Shown here in pieces: positions 33,770-41,482 of a stretch of DNA of 41,482 nucleotides. Below the pieces are notes generated by a model. It saw only the letters and a list, made by a program, of their open reading frames with translations. It was not told the origin of the DNA and did not search any database. The translations under genes were made by a program, and so were the position numbers. Source of the DNA: Alphaproteobacteria bacterium (lineage in GTDB: Bacteria; Pseudomonadota; Alphaproteobacteria; ATCC43930; CGMCC-115725); NCBI GenBank assembly GCA_019240125.1, contig JAFAYW010000021.1, forward strand, positions 1 to 41,482. Direction: 5' to 3'. Position 1 is the stretch's first letter. Each line of letters starts with the position of its first letter.

Positions 33770-33781
33770 CTCTATATAGAG
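33770..33781. promoter_or_regulatory. 12-base palindrome upstream of the glucosidase
   Basis: CTCTATATAGAG is a perfect palindrome 108 bases before the GTG start of the glucosidase, in an AT-rich patch. It could be a regulator half-site pair or contain a TATATA -10 element. No regulator gene is adjacent. Confidence 0.25.
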
Positions 33782-33888
33782 TGCCATCGGCGGAAAACTG
33801 CGTTTTTCGCTGTCACAAAAACGTCCCTCAGCATAGTTAGTGCTGGGCGCGAAATGCGCCGGGTGCTGGCGACTAGGGGAGAGTTGCT

Positions 33889-36603
33889 GTGATAACGAGG
33901 CGGAAGGCGCCGCCCTCTGCGCGATTGCTTGACACGATCGAAGGCAGGCGCGTGTACGACGCGCGTCATGCGAGCAATTGGCGACACTGGGGCCCCTATC
34001 TAAGTGAGCGTCAATGGGGGACGGTGCGCGAAGATTACAGCGCCACCGGGGACGCCTGGGAATACCTGCCCCACGAACACGCGCGCAGCCGGGCCTACCG
34101 CTGGGGCGAGGATGGTATCGGTGGCTTTTCCGACAGTCACCTGCGCTGGTGCCTCGCGGTTGCGCTATGGAACGAGCAGGACACGATCCTCAAGGAACGG
34201 CTCTTCGGCCTCAGTAATTCTGAGGGAAACCATGGCGAAGACGTAAAAGAACTCTATTATTACGTCGATGGTGTCCCAAGCCATTCCTATATGCGGATGC
34301 TGTATAAATATCCGCAGTTGGAATTTCCCTATGCCTCGTTAATCGAAGAAAATAAAAAGCGCGGCCACAACGATCCGGAATTCGAAATTGTAGAAACCGG
34401 CGTTTTTGATGAGCGCAGGTATTTCGATGTTACGATCGAATACGCCAAAGAGGATCCTGACGACATTCTGCTGCGGGTCACCGTCGAAAATCGCGGACCC
34501 GACACCGCGCCAATCCATGTGCTGCCCCATCTTTGGGCCCGGAACATCTGGTCGTGGGCACCCGATGCCCAACGGCCGCTGTTGCAGCAGCAGGGCGATG
34601 GGTCGGTCATGGCCACCCATCCCGAGATGACGCCGCGCCGTCTTTTCGTCGATGGCGGCGACCTGTTGTTCTGCGAGAACGAGAGCAATGGCCCTCTCCT
34701 GTTCGGATCGGATGAGAGAGGCCCGTTCAAGGACGGCATCAACGATTACATCATCCGAGGCGATCGCGGCGCGCTCAGCCGCTCAAGCGAGGGGACGAAA
34801 TGCGCGGCGCATCTGCGCTTTATGCTGCCTCCAGGCGGTAAGGAGACCGTCCGCCTGCGGTTTCGTCTCGCCGAGATCGAGAGTGACGCGTTCGCCGATT
34901 TTGATGACATCTTCGAGCAACGCATCGCCGAGGCGGACGAGTTCTACGGCGTACTGCAGGCTCAGATGGACGACCCCGATCATCGCCTGGTTCAGCGACA
35001 GGCGCTGGCCGGCATGCTCTGGTCAAAGCAATTCTACTATTTCGACCTGCCGCGTTGGCTGATAGGCGATCCGACCCAACCGCCACCACCACCTCAGCGT
35101 CACAAAGGCCGCAACGCGGAATGGCGTCACCTGCACAATGCCGACGTCATCACGATGCCGGACAAATGGGAGTATCCCTGGTACGCCGCGTGGGACCTCG
35201 CCTTCCACTGCGTCAGCTTCGCCCTGATCGACCCGGCTTTCGCCAAGTCGCAACTCATCCTGCTGACGCGCGAATGGTATATGCACCCCAACGGACAATT
35301 GCCGGCCTATGAATGGGCCTTCAGTGATGTCAATCCGCCGGTGCATGCCTGGGCGGCTCTGCAGGTCTATGAAATGGACCGGGCGCTGCATGGCAAAGGG
35401 GACCGGCCGTTTCTCGAACGCGTGTTCCACAAGCTGGTGCTTAACTTCAACTGGTGGGTCAACCGCAAGGACGCGAGCGGCCGCAACATCTTCCAGGGCG
35501 GCTTTCTTGGACTCGATAATATCGGACTGTTCGACCGCTCCTCGCAACTACCGACCGGTGGGTACATCAACCAGTCCGACGGCACCGCCTGGATGGCGAT
35601 GTATGCGTTGAACCTGATGCGCATCGCGCTGGAATTGTCGCGTCAGAACCATGTCTATGAAGACATCGCGAGCAAGTTCTTCGAGCATTTCCTCTACATC
35701 GCCGAGGCGATGAGCCGGATGGGCGGCGATCAAGGCCTATGGGACGAGGAAGACGAGTTCTACTACGATGTGCTCAACCTGCCGGGCGACCAGAGCCTGC
35801 CGCTGCGGGTGCGCTCAATGGTCGGGCTGATCCCGCTTTTCGCGGTGCACGTGTTGCAATCCGATGTGTTTGACGAGATGCCGGGATTCACGTCCCGCCT
35901 GCGCTGGTTCTTGAACCATCGGCCGGACCTCGCTCGGCTCGTCTCACGCTGGACCGAACAGGGTGAGCGCGAGCGCCACCTTCTATCCTTGTTGCGCGGT
36001 CACCGTATGAAACGCCTGCTGCGCCGGGCCCTCGACGAGACCGAATTCCTCTCGGATTACGGTGTTCGCGCGCTGTCGCGGGCGCATGCTGAGCATCCCT
36101 ATGTGTTCGAGCATGACGGCCACCGCTTCTCGGTGGAATACGTGCCGGGCGAATCGACCAGCGGATTGTTCGGCGGCAACTCGAATTGGCGCGGGCCGAT
36201 CTGGATGCCGGTAAATTTTCTGCTGATCGAGGCATTGCGCGAATTTCATCACTACTACAGCGATGATTTCCAGGTCGAATGCCCCACTGGCTCAGGCAAC
36301 TATATGGGGCTCGATCGGATCGCCGACGAACTCGGCCGACGCCTGTGCAACATCTTCCTGCGGGACAGAAACGGCAGGCGCGCTGTTTTTGGCAATTGCC
36401 CGCTGCACCAGAGCGATCCGGAATTCCGGGATAACGTGCTGTTCTACGAGTATTTCCACGGTGATAGCGGTCGTGGCGTTGGGGCGTCGCACCAGACCGG
36501 CTGGACTGGGTTGATTGCGCTCCTCCTGCAGCCGCACGGCAGCAGCCACGCCTCCATCCGTACCGTTCAGCATCGCGAATGGGCGCATAACGATGGTAAC
36601 TGA
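33889..36603 (+). CDS. GH63/MGH1-like glucosidase
   Basis: This 904-residue protein matches the MGH1-like/GH63 glycosidase family (yeast YMR196W type): WRHWGPYLSERQWGTVREDY, FSDSHLRWCLAVALWNEQD, KERLFGLSNSEGNHGEDVKE, then the (alpha/alpha)6 barrel with YPWYAAWDLAFHCVSFALID, GQLPAYEWAFSDVNPPVHAW, LGLDNIGLFDRSSQLPTGGY and FGGNSNWRGPIWMPVNFLLI. It should be an inverting hydrolase acting on a glucoside, mannoside or glycosylglycerate in the cytoplasm, since no signal peptide is seen. A GTG start follows AGGGGAGAG at good spacing. Its end overlaps the following SDR gene by 11 bases, so the two are translationally coupled. Confidence 0.9.
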   Translation: MITRRKAPPSARLLDTIEGRRVYDARHASNWRHWGPYLSERQWGTVREDYSATGDAWEYLPHEHARSRAYRWGEDGIGGFSDSHLRWCLAVALWNEQDTILKERLFGLSNSEGNHGEDVKELYYYVDGVPSHSYMRMLYKYPQLEFPYASLIEENKKRGHNDPEFEIVETGVFDERRYFDVTIEYAKEDPDDILLRVTVENRGPDTAPIHVLPHLWARNIWSWAPDAQRPLLQQQGDGSVMATHPEMTPRRLFVDGGDLLFCENESNGPLLFGSDERGPFKDGINDYIIRGDRGALSRSSEGTKCAAHLRFMLPPGGKETVRLRFRLAEIESDAFADFDDIFEQRIAEADEFYGVLQAQMDDPDHRLVQRQALAGMLWSKQFYYFDLPRWLIGDPTQPPPPPQRHKGRNAEWRHLHNADVITMPDKWEYPWYAAWDLAFHCVSFALIDPAFAKSQLILLTREWYMHPNGQLPAYEWAFSDVNPPVHAWAALQVYEMDRALHGKGDRPFLERVFHKLVLNFNWWVNRKDASGRNIFQGGFLGLDNIGLFDRSSQLPTGGYINQSDGTAWMAMYALNLMRIALELSRQNHVYEDIASKFFEHFLYIAEAMSRMGGDQGLWDEEDEFYYDVLNLPGDQSLPLRVRSMVGLIPLFAVHVLQSDVFDEMPGFTSRLRWFLNHRPDLARLVSRWTEQGERERHLLSLLRGHRMKRLLRRALDETEFLSDYGVRALSRAHAEHPYVFEHDGHRFSVEYVPGESTSGLFGGNSNWRGPIWMPVNFLLIEALREFHHYYSDDFQVECPTGSGNYMGLDRIADELGRRLCNIFLRDRNGRRAVFGNCPLHQSDPEFRDNVLFYEYFHGDSGRGVGASHQTGWTGLIALLLQPHGSSHASIRTVQHREWAHNDGN

Positions 36604-37438
36604 CCCATTTACAGCTCGGCTGCCGCGCCGCACGATTCCGCGCGTGTTGAACGGGCAGGTGGCGCTGGTGACCGGCGCCAGTTCGGGGCTCGGCAAGGCG
36701 ACGGCGATTGGGCTGGCGGCCGCCGGCGCCAAGGTGGTGGTCAACTATATCGGGCCCATCACGGCCGCCGACGAGGTGGTGCGCGAGATCGGGGAAGCGG
36801 GCGGCGAGGCGTTGGCGATAGAGGCCAATGTCGCTGCTGAGTCCGAAGTGATGGCGATGTTTACCGCGGCAGTCAAGCATTTCGGAGCGCTGCACATCCT
36901 GGTCAATAATGCCGGGATGCAACGTGACGCCGCGCTGGTCGATATGACGCTCGATCAGTGGAATACGGTGATCGGGGTCAACCTCACCGGGCAATTTCTC
37001 TGCGCCCGCGAGGCGACCCGAATCTACCTGAGACAAGGGATCAACCCGGAGATCTCCGCCGCCGCCGGCAAGATCATCTGCATCAGTTCAGTCCATGAGG
37101 TGATCCCCTGGGCTGGCCACGTGAACTACGCGTCCAGCAAAGGCGGCATCATGATGCTGATGAAGACGATGGCGCAGGAGCTGGCGCACCACCGGATCCG
37201 GGTCAATTCGGTGGCGCCCGGTGCAATAAGAACTCCGATCAACAGGGAAGCATGGAGCACGCCCGAGGCCTATGAAAAGCTGTTGAAGCTGATGCCTTAT
37301 CAGCGCATCGGGGAGCCGGACGACATCGCCCACGCTGTCGTATGGCTCGCCTCCGAAGGGGCGGATTATGTGACCGGTGCCACGCTGTTCGTCGATGGCG
37401 GAATGACGTTGTATCCCGGGTTCGAGGATAACGGCTGA
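36593..37438 (+). CDS. SDR oxidoreductase, glucose 1-dehydrogenase-like
   Basis: This 281-residue protein is a classical SDR: cofactor motif TGASSGLG (27-34), NNAG, and the Ser/Tyr/Lys set in CISSVHEVIPWAGHVNYASS followed by Lys. The sequence VLNGQVALVTGASSGLG and the C-terminal MTLYPGFEDNG are like bacterial glucose 1-dehydrogenases, which oxidise glucose to gluconolactone with NAD(P). I chose the ATG at 36593, which overlaps the glucosidase gene by 11 bases; an upstream ATG at 36515 would add 26 residues antisense to nothing known. The pairing suggests that sugar released by the glucosidase is oxidised by this enzyme. Confidence 0.88.
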   Translation: MVTDPFTARLPRRTIPRVLNGQVALVTGASSGLGKATAIGLAAAGAKVVVNYIGPITAADEVVREIGEAGGEALAIEANVAAESEVMAMFTAAVKHFGALHILVNNAGMQRDAALVDMTLDQWNTVIGVNLTGQFLCAREATRIYLRQGINPEISAAAGKIICISSVHEVIPWAGHVNYASSKGGIMMLMKTMAQELAHHRIRVNSVAPGAIRTPINREAWSTPEAYEKLLKLMPYQRIGEPDDIAHAVVWLASEGADYVTGATLFVDGGMTLYPGFEDNG

Positions 37439-37440
37439 TC

Positions 37441-37647
37441 AGTCACCAGCGCTGCAACTTGCCGTACGCACAGGTCCCGCAGATCACAGGCGGCACAGGC
37501 CCGCCCCTGATCGTCTCGCCGCATGGCGCGACATACCGCTTGCAGGGTGCGGCGCGGGGTCAGCAGATAGGCGCTCGGTTCTCTGGCCTTACGCAACGGC
37601 GTGCCCCTCGCGCTTTCGGTGTCTAACCAATTAGACACCATGATCAT
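37441..37647 (-). CDS. Possible small CxxC protein (uncertain)
   Basis: A minus-strand frame from the ATG at 37647 reads MIMVSNWLDTESARGTPLRK and later ACAACDLRDLCVRQVAAL, a C-x2-C-x5-C motif like those in small zinc or iron-sulfur proteins. The frame stays open to 37366, but the last 24 residues are antisense to the SDR gene and unlikely to be real; the range given stops at the end of the SDR gene. A perfect inverted repeat overlaps its first codons. GC at third positions is lower than in neighbours. It may be a gene fragment or chance. Confidence 0.3.
37618..37639. promoter_or_regulatory. Perfect 9-bp inverted repeat, possible operator
   Basis: GGTGTCTAA (37618-37626) and TTAGACACC (37631-37639) are perfect inverted copies around CCAA. 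The compact form with a short centre resembles operators of TetR- or MarR-type regulators. It lies between the convergent SDR and pepN genes, where no operator is expected, and inside the start of the possible small CxxC protein. It could also be a small hairpin. Confidence 0.4.
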
Positions 37648-37715
37648 GGCGCGCGTCTCGCTGACTACACCTCTATAATTTCTAATACCGCTAAAGTTCG
37701 TAGCGTTATCTCGAC

Positions 37716-40418
37716 TTATTCTCCGAGACTTTTACTCACCATCTCGAATGTATTAGGGCTGAGGCCTGTCACGGCGCGGATGCGGGTGAGCGCGTCGCGC
37801 ATCTTCTGCTGACGCCCTGCATCATGGCGCCGCCATTGGCCAAGCGGCTGTACCAGCCGCGCTGCGGTGGTCGGATTGCTTCGATCAAGCCCCACCACCT
37901 CATCGGCAAGAAACTCATAACCCGCGCCACTGGCCTCGTGAAAGTGTACTGGATTAGCCTGCGAGAAGGTGCCGATCAGAGCGCGAACCCGATTCGGATT
38001 GCTCCGGGTGAAGGCCGGATGCGAGGTCAAGTCGCGCACCACCGCGATCGTGCCCGGCACCGACGAGCGGGCCTGTAACGCAAACCATTTGTCGATAACC
38101 AGCAAATCGTCAGTCCAACGCGCGTAAAAGGCAGCGAGGGCGGCGCTGCGCTCCGGGACATCGAGATCGACCAAGACGGAGAGGGCAGCCAATACGTCGG
38201 TCATATTGGCGCCGGCGTCGAACTGCGCCTTGGCGAGACCAGCCCCCTCGCCCGTGTCGCCCGCCGCGAGATAGGCGAGGCAGGCATTGCGGAGGGCGCG
38301 GCCGCCAATCGAGCGGCCATCGACGTGGTATGGCCCCAGATCCGCGAAGTTGCGGTAAGTTTCGCGCAGTGGCTCCGCAAGGGAATGGGCCACCTCCCTC
38401 CGCGTGAACTCCCTCGCCGCGTGAATCGCCTCGATCGCGACCACCGGCATCTCGTCGGCCAGGGTATTTTCGCTCGGCAACAGCAGGGCTTCGGCAGCGA
38501 AGGCCGGGTCGCGATCGGCATCGGCGAGGGTCTGGCGCATCGCGGCGATCAGATCCGGGTCGAGTGGCGGTATGGCCCTGCCGGTGTCGTAAGCGGCAAC
38601 GCGTTCAAGCAGCACGCGGGTTGCAACGCGTTGCCCGGCATCCCAGCGCGCCACCGGGTCGGTGTCATGAATGGCGAGGAATTTGAGGCGGTCGAGCGGT
38701 ACCCCGGCCAGCTTGACCGGGGCGGAGAATTTGCGCAGCAGCGAGGGGACGGGCGGCGCCGCTACATCGACAAAGCGATAGGTCTGTCGTTCGCCCGCGG
38801 GGAGCAACACCCTTGTGCCGGTCTGACCGGCAGCCGCCTCACCCTCCAGCTGCGCCGGCATCTCATCGCCGTTGGGGCCGAGCAGACCAATCGCCAGCGG
38901 AATGGGCATCGGCTGCTTGTCGGGCTGTCCGGGTGTCGGCGGCACAAGCTGCGACACGGTCAGATCATAACGGCGCGCCGCCGCATCATAAACGTCCTCT
39001 ACCGTGATCTCGGGGGTGCCGGCCTGGCGATACCACAGCTCGAACTGGCTGAGGTCGACGCCGACATCGCGCCCCGCCTCGCGACCGGCCTCCCGCATGG
39101 CGGCGAGGAAATCGCCGATTGTTGCGGCGTGATTGTCGTTGCGGCCGATATAGAGATCCATGCCGCGGCGAAACCGTTCCGGCCCGAGCAATGTGTGCAT
39201 CATCCGGATCACCTCGGCGCCCTTGTTGTAGACCGTCGCGGTGTAGAAATTATCGATGCGCAGATAGCTCTGCGGCTGCACCGGGTGCGCCAGGGGGCCG
39301 GCATCCTCGGGAAACTGGGCGGCTCGTAACGTCCGGATATTGCCGATGCGGCTCACCGCCTCGCTGCCCTGGTCGGCCGAGAACAGCTGGTCGCGGAAAA
39401 CCGTCAGCCCTTCCTTCAGCGACAGCTGGAACCAGTCGCGGCAGGTGACCCGGTTGCCGGTCCAGTTGTGGAAATACTCGTGCGCGATGACGGTCTCGAT
39501 ACCCTGATAATCGGTATCGGTCGCGGTATCGGGCTTGGCCAGCACATAGCGCGTATTGAAGACATTGAGCCCCTTATTCTCCATCGCCCCCATGTTGAAA
39601 TCGCTGACCGCAACGATATTGAACACATCGAGATCGTATTCGAGGCCGAACACCTCCTCGTCCCACGCCATCGACTTCTTCAGCGATTCCATCGCGTGGG
39701 CGCATTTATCCTCATCGCCACGCCGCACCCAGATCGCGAGCTTCACGATACGGCCCGAGCGCGTCGTGAAACTGTCGTGCACTCCGACGAGGTCGCCGGC
39801 GACCAGCGCGAACAGGTAGGACGGTTTGGGATGCGGATCGACCCAGCGTGCCCAGTGGCGCCCGTCAACCAGGTCGCCGGCACCCGACGGGTTGCCATTC
39901 GACAGCAGTATCGGGAAACGCGTCTTGTCGGCGCGCATTGTTACCGTGTACCGCGTCATGACATCCGGGCGATCGAGGAAATAGGTGATGCGGCGAAACC
40001 CCTCGGGCTCGCATTGCGTGCAGAAATTGCCGCCGGAGATATAGAGGCCGGAGAGCGCGGTGTTGCGCGCCGGCGCGATGCGCGTGACGATGTCGAGGGT
40101 AAACCGCTCCGGGACATCCGGTATGACGAGAGCGCCGGTTGACTGGGCGGTCTTCGCCTCGACGTGGTATTCCGCCGCACCCAGCACCCGGCCATCGAGC
40201 GCCAGCGACAACAGCTCAACCTCATCGCCATCCAGCCGCAGCGGCGCCGCTCCGTCCCCCGCCGCCGGATTGCGCCCGAGCGCCATCCGAGCGGCGACCC
40301 GCGTCTCTTCCGGCGCCAGATCAAAGGTCAGCTCGACCGTATGCACCAGAAATTCCGGCACCCGATAATCGGCAAGCCGCGTCGCCATTGGTGGGGTGTC
40401 GAGGGACGTGTCAGGCAT
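37716..40418 (-). CDS. pepN: Aminopeptidase N (M1 family)
   Basis: This 900-residue zinc peptidase has the GAMEN substrate motif (277-281, in NMGAMENKGLNVFNTRY), zinc site HEYFHNW (313-319) with the third ligand Glu336 in LKEGLTVF, and the PepN-type C-terminal domain (LRNACLAYLAAGDTGEGA and DLDVPERSAALAAFYARW). It removes N-terminal residues from peptides in the cytoplasm. Length matches gamma/alphaproteobacterial PepN. GGAACG precedes the ATG. It is convergent with the SDR gene and divergent from the glycosidase gene at the window end. Confidence 0.96.
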   Translation of the reverse strand: MPDTSLDTPPMATRLADYRVPEFLVHTVELTFDLAPEETRVAARMALGRNPAAGDGAAPLRLDGDEVELLSLALDGRVLGAAEYHVEAKTAQSTGALVIPDVPERFTLDIVTRIAPARNTALSGLYISGGNFCTQCEPEGFRRITYFLDRPDVMTRYTVTMRADKTRFPILLSNGNPSGAGDLVDGRHWARWVDPHPKPSYLFALVAGDLVGVHDSFTTRSGRIVKLAIWVRRGDEDKCAHAMESLKKSMAWDEEVFGLEYDLDVFNIVAVSDFNMGAMENKGLNVFNTRYVLAKPDTATDTDYQGIETVIAHEYFHNWTGNRVTCRDWFQLSLKEGLTVFRDQLFSADQGSEAVSRIGNIRTLRAAQFPEDAGPLAHPVQPQSYLRIDNFYTATVYNKGAEVIRMMHTLLGPERFRRGMDLYIGRNDNHAATIGDFLAAMREAGREAGRDVGVDLSQFELWYRQAGTPEITVEDVYDAAARRYDLTVSQLVPPTPGQPDKQPMPIPLAIGLLGPNGDEMPAQLEGEAAAGQTGTRVLLPAGERQTYRFVDVAAPPVPSLLRKFSAPVKLAGVPLDRLKFLAIHDTDPVARWDAGQRVATRVLLERVAAYDTGRAIPPLDPDLIAAMRQTLADADRDPAFAAEALLLPSENTLADEMPVVAIEAIHAAREFTRREVAHSLAEPLRETYRNFADLGPYHVDGRSIGGRALRNACLAYLAAGDTGEGAGLAKAQFDAGANMTDVLAALSVLVDLDVPERSAALAAFYARWTDDLLVIDKWFALQARSSVPGTIAVVRDLTSHPAFTRSNPNRVRALIGTFSQANPVHFHEASGAGYEFLADEVVGLDRSNPTTAARLVQPLGQWRRHDAGRQQKMRDALTRIRAVTGLSPNTFEMVSKSLGE

Positions 40419-40449
40419 GGTGTTGCTTTCGTTCCGGAGATCAGCCGCG

Positions 40450-40472
40450 GGCCAACCGCTGAGCTACCTCGC
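40450..40472 (-). other. tRNA 5'-half-like segment
   Basis: On the minus strand, starting at 40472, GCGAGGTAGCTCAGCGGTTG has the look of a tRNA acceptor and D-arm. The matching anticodon, T-arm (GTTCGA) and acceptor 3' strand are absent from the following 50 bases. It is either a short tRNA relic, as left by an integration event, or chance. Confidence 0.2.
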
Positions 40473-40571
40473 TAACATGCTGCGAGGCCGCATGGTTAGC
40501 GTCGCACCGTCGATGCTGCTTGGAGCAAAATACCACTGTATGATAGGCATCGGCTAACCTCAGGCCTTCCG

Positions 40572-41482
40572 ATGATCACCCGTCGAACCAGCCCGCCGAC
40601 ACCCGATGCAGTTGGCTTCGCGAACCATACACGTATTGAGGGCGTCGCGGGGTTTGTCCTCGCGATTCTAACGTGTCTTGTGTCATTGGCGGGCACGCTG
40701 GATTGCGCCGCGGCCTCGGCGCTGGGGGCGAACAAATTCGATCTGGCACTGGATTACACCGCCCCCAATCCGCCGCCCGGAGCCGACCCCGCGGGATACG
40801 CGCGGGTACGAAGGGCAATGGGGCAGAAAGCGATTTTGGATGCTCGTGACACCGGGCTGAGCTTTTTCCGCGCCGCGATTACCGGCTACTCGCCAAGCGG
40901 GTTCGACGCGAAACACCACGATCTGAGCCTTTGGCTCGACGACCCGGCCGCCTACTGGGCCGATCTCGACGCGATGTTTGCCGATATGGATGCGGCGGGG
41001 TTGCGCCTGGTGCCGAGCTTTGTCTGGAACATCGCGCAATTCCCCGCCATCGCCGGCGATGACATCGCGACCTTTGTGCACGACCCGAATTCCAAAAGCC
41101 GACAGCTGCTGACCCGCTACCTCCGCGACTTCATCGGCCGCTACAAGGATCGCAAGACCATCCTGTTTTACGAGATGGGCAACGAGATGAACCTGCTCGC
41201 TGATCTCGACGCCCGCAAGGAATGCAAGGCCGATCCGTGCATCGCCGGCAATTTCACAACAGCCGAGATGACCCGGTTCGCGCGAGACGTTGTCGGCGTC
41301 ATCAAATCGCTCGACCCGGGCCGGGCGGTCTCCTCCGGCTATTCGCTGCCCAGGCCGGGGGCCAGCCACCTGCAGGCGCGCCCGCAATTCGCGCCCGGAG
41401 GCCCCGACTGGACGCCCGACACGGTGCAGGAATTCGACCATGACCTGCTGGCGGTCAACGAGCCGTTCGACATGGTCAGCAT
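40572..41482 (+). CDS. GH5-like (cellulase-family) glycoside hydrolase, 3'-truncated
   Basis: The frame from the ATG at 40572 is open to the window end, giving 303 residues. An N-terminal hydrophobic stretch (about 25-48, VAGFVLAILTCLVSLAG) suggests secretion or membrane anchoring. The rest looks like a TIM-barrel glycosidase: GLSFFRAAITGYSPSGFD, DMDAAGLRLVPSFVWNIAQF, and the acid/base strand ILFYEMGNEMNLL with Asn204-Glu205, the N-E pair of clan GH-A. The nucleophile Glu would lie beyond the window. The substrate is probably a beta-linked glycan. It is divergent from pepN with a 153-base gap. A long opposing frame over the same DNA is a shadow. Confidence 0.78.
   Translation, partial: MITRRTSPPTPDAVGFANHTRIEGVAGFVLAILTCLVSLAGTLDCAAASALGANKFDLALDYTAPNPPPGADPAGYARVRRAMGQKAILDARDTGLSFFRAAITGYSPSGFDAKHHDLSLWLDDPAAYWADLDAMFADMDAAGLRLVPSFVWNIAQFPAIAGDDIATFVHDPNSKSRQLLTRYLRDFIGRYKDRKTILFYEMGNEMNLLADLDARKECKADPCIAGNFTTAEMTRFARDVVGVIKSLDPGRAVSSGYSLPRPGASHLQARPQFAPGGPDWTPDTVQEFDHDLLAVNEPFDMVS

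Larger units (their letters stand above)
33584..33888. other. 305-base gap after secA
   Basis: No convincing gene is present. The gap holds a 10-bp perfect inverted repeat with a 50-base loop (33641-33650 with 33701-33710), a 12-base palindrome CTCTATATAGAG at 33770-33781, and a strong Shine-Dalgarno (AGGGGAGAG) before the GTG start at 33889. The DNA is more AT-rich from about 33755 to 33840, which fits a promoter for the glucosidase, but no clear -35/-10 pair could be fixed. Confidence 0.55.

Noticed and set aside
35888..37036. A 382-residue minus-strand frame across the glucosidase-SDR junction
   Set aside because: Antisense to two well-supported genes; repetitive Arg/Ser/Gly-rich composition.
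40683..41441. A 252-residue minus-strand frame near the window end
   Set aside because: Antisense to the open glycosidase frame, which carries family motifs and continues to the edge.
1..41482. CRISPR arrays, IS elements, prophage or integrase genes
   Set aside because: No regularly spaced direct repeats, transposase motifs or phage proteins were seen on either strand.

Overview
This is a 41.5-kb piece of GC-rich chromosomal DNA, most likely from an alphaproteobacterium. The evidence is the high GC and strong G/C preference at third codon positions, the gene order sdhC-sdhD-sdhA-sdhB, an ApaG homologue, a SecA with the C-terminal zinc motif, and short palindromic intergenic repeats of a kind common in that class. 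I cannot resolve the genus. I saw no rRNA, complete tRNA, CRISPR array, phage gene or transposase. Gene density is high and strands alternate often, so most transcription units hold one to four genes.

Layout. 1-3.9 kb: a catabolic-looking group with the end of a VOC-fold protein and an amidohydrolase on the plus strand, facing a luciferase-like flavin monooxygenase and an alpha/beta hydrolase on the minus strand. 3.9-8.1 kb, minus strand: a Tat-exported class A beta-lactamase overlapping a lone sarcosine oxidase gamma subunit, a secreted protein with two Tudor-like C-terminal repeats, and a CDF metal efflux pump. 8.2-14.2 kb: thiolase, DUF72 protein, ABC-F ATPase, an unrecognised protein with a good promoter, and a split two-subunit TPP enzyme. 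14.2-19.8 kb: an orphan molybdenum hydroxylase large subunit, a radical SAM protein, a secreted CHRD protein and two small unknowns. 19.8-24.5 kb: a DadA-type amine/amino-acid dehydrogenase, an F420/flavin LLM oxidoreductase, ApaG, GTP cyclohydrolase I and an ArgE-type deacylase. 24.6-28.1 kb: the complete succinate dehydrogenase operon. 28.3-33.6 kb: GST, an unknown protein, RNase Z and SecA. 33.9-41.5 kb: a large GH63/MGH1-like glucosidase coupled to a glucose-dehydrogenase-like SDR, aminopeptidase N, and the start of a GH5-like glycosidase that runs off the window.

How the genes work together. Housekeeping functions (Sdh, SecA, RNase Z, PepN, FolE, ApaG) are mixed with accessory oxidative catabolism (two LLM oxidoreductases, amidohydrolase, thiolase, molybdenum hydroxylase, TPP enzyme, DadA, SoxG). 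The features most worth a second look are an alpha/beta hydrolase whose nucleophile Ser is Gly, a molybdenum hydroxylase whose usual catalytic Glu is Gln and which has no partner subunits nearby, an orphan SoxG overlapping a beta-lactamase, a possible frameshifted small gene at a run of seven G, and the GH63-SDR pair. I did not find one clearly new multi-gene system; the best candidates are listed as findings with tests.
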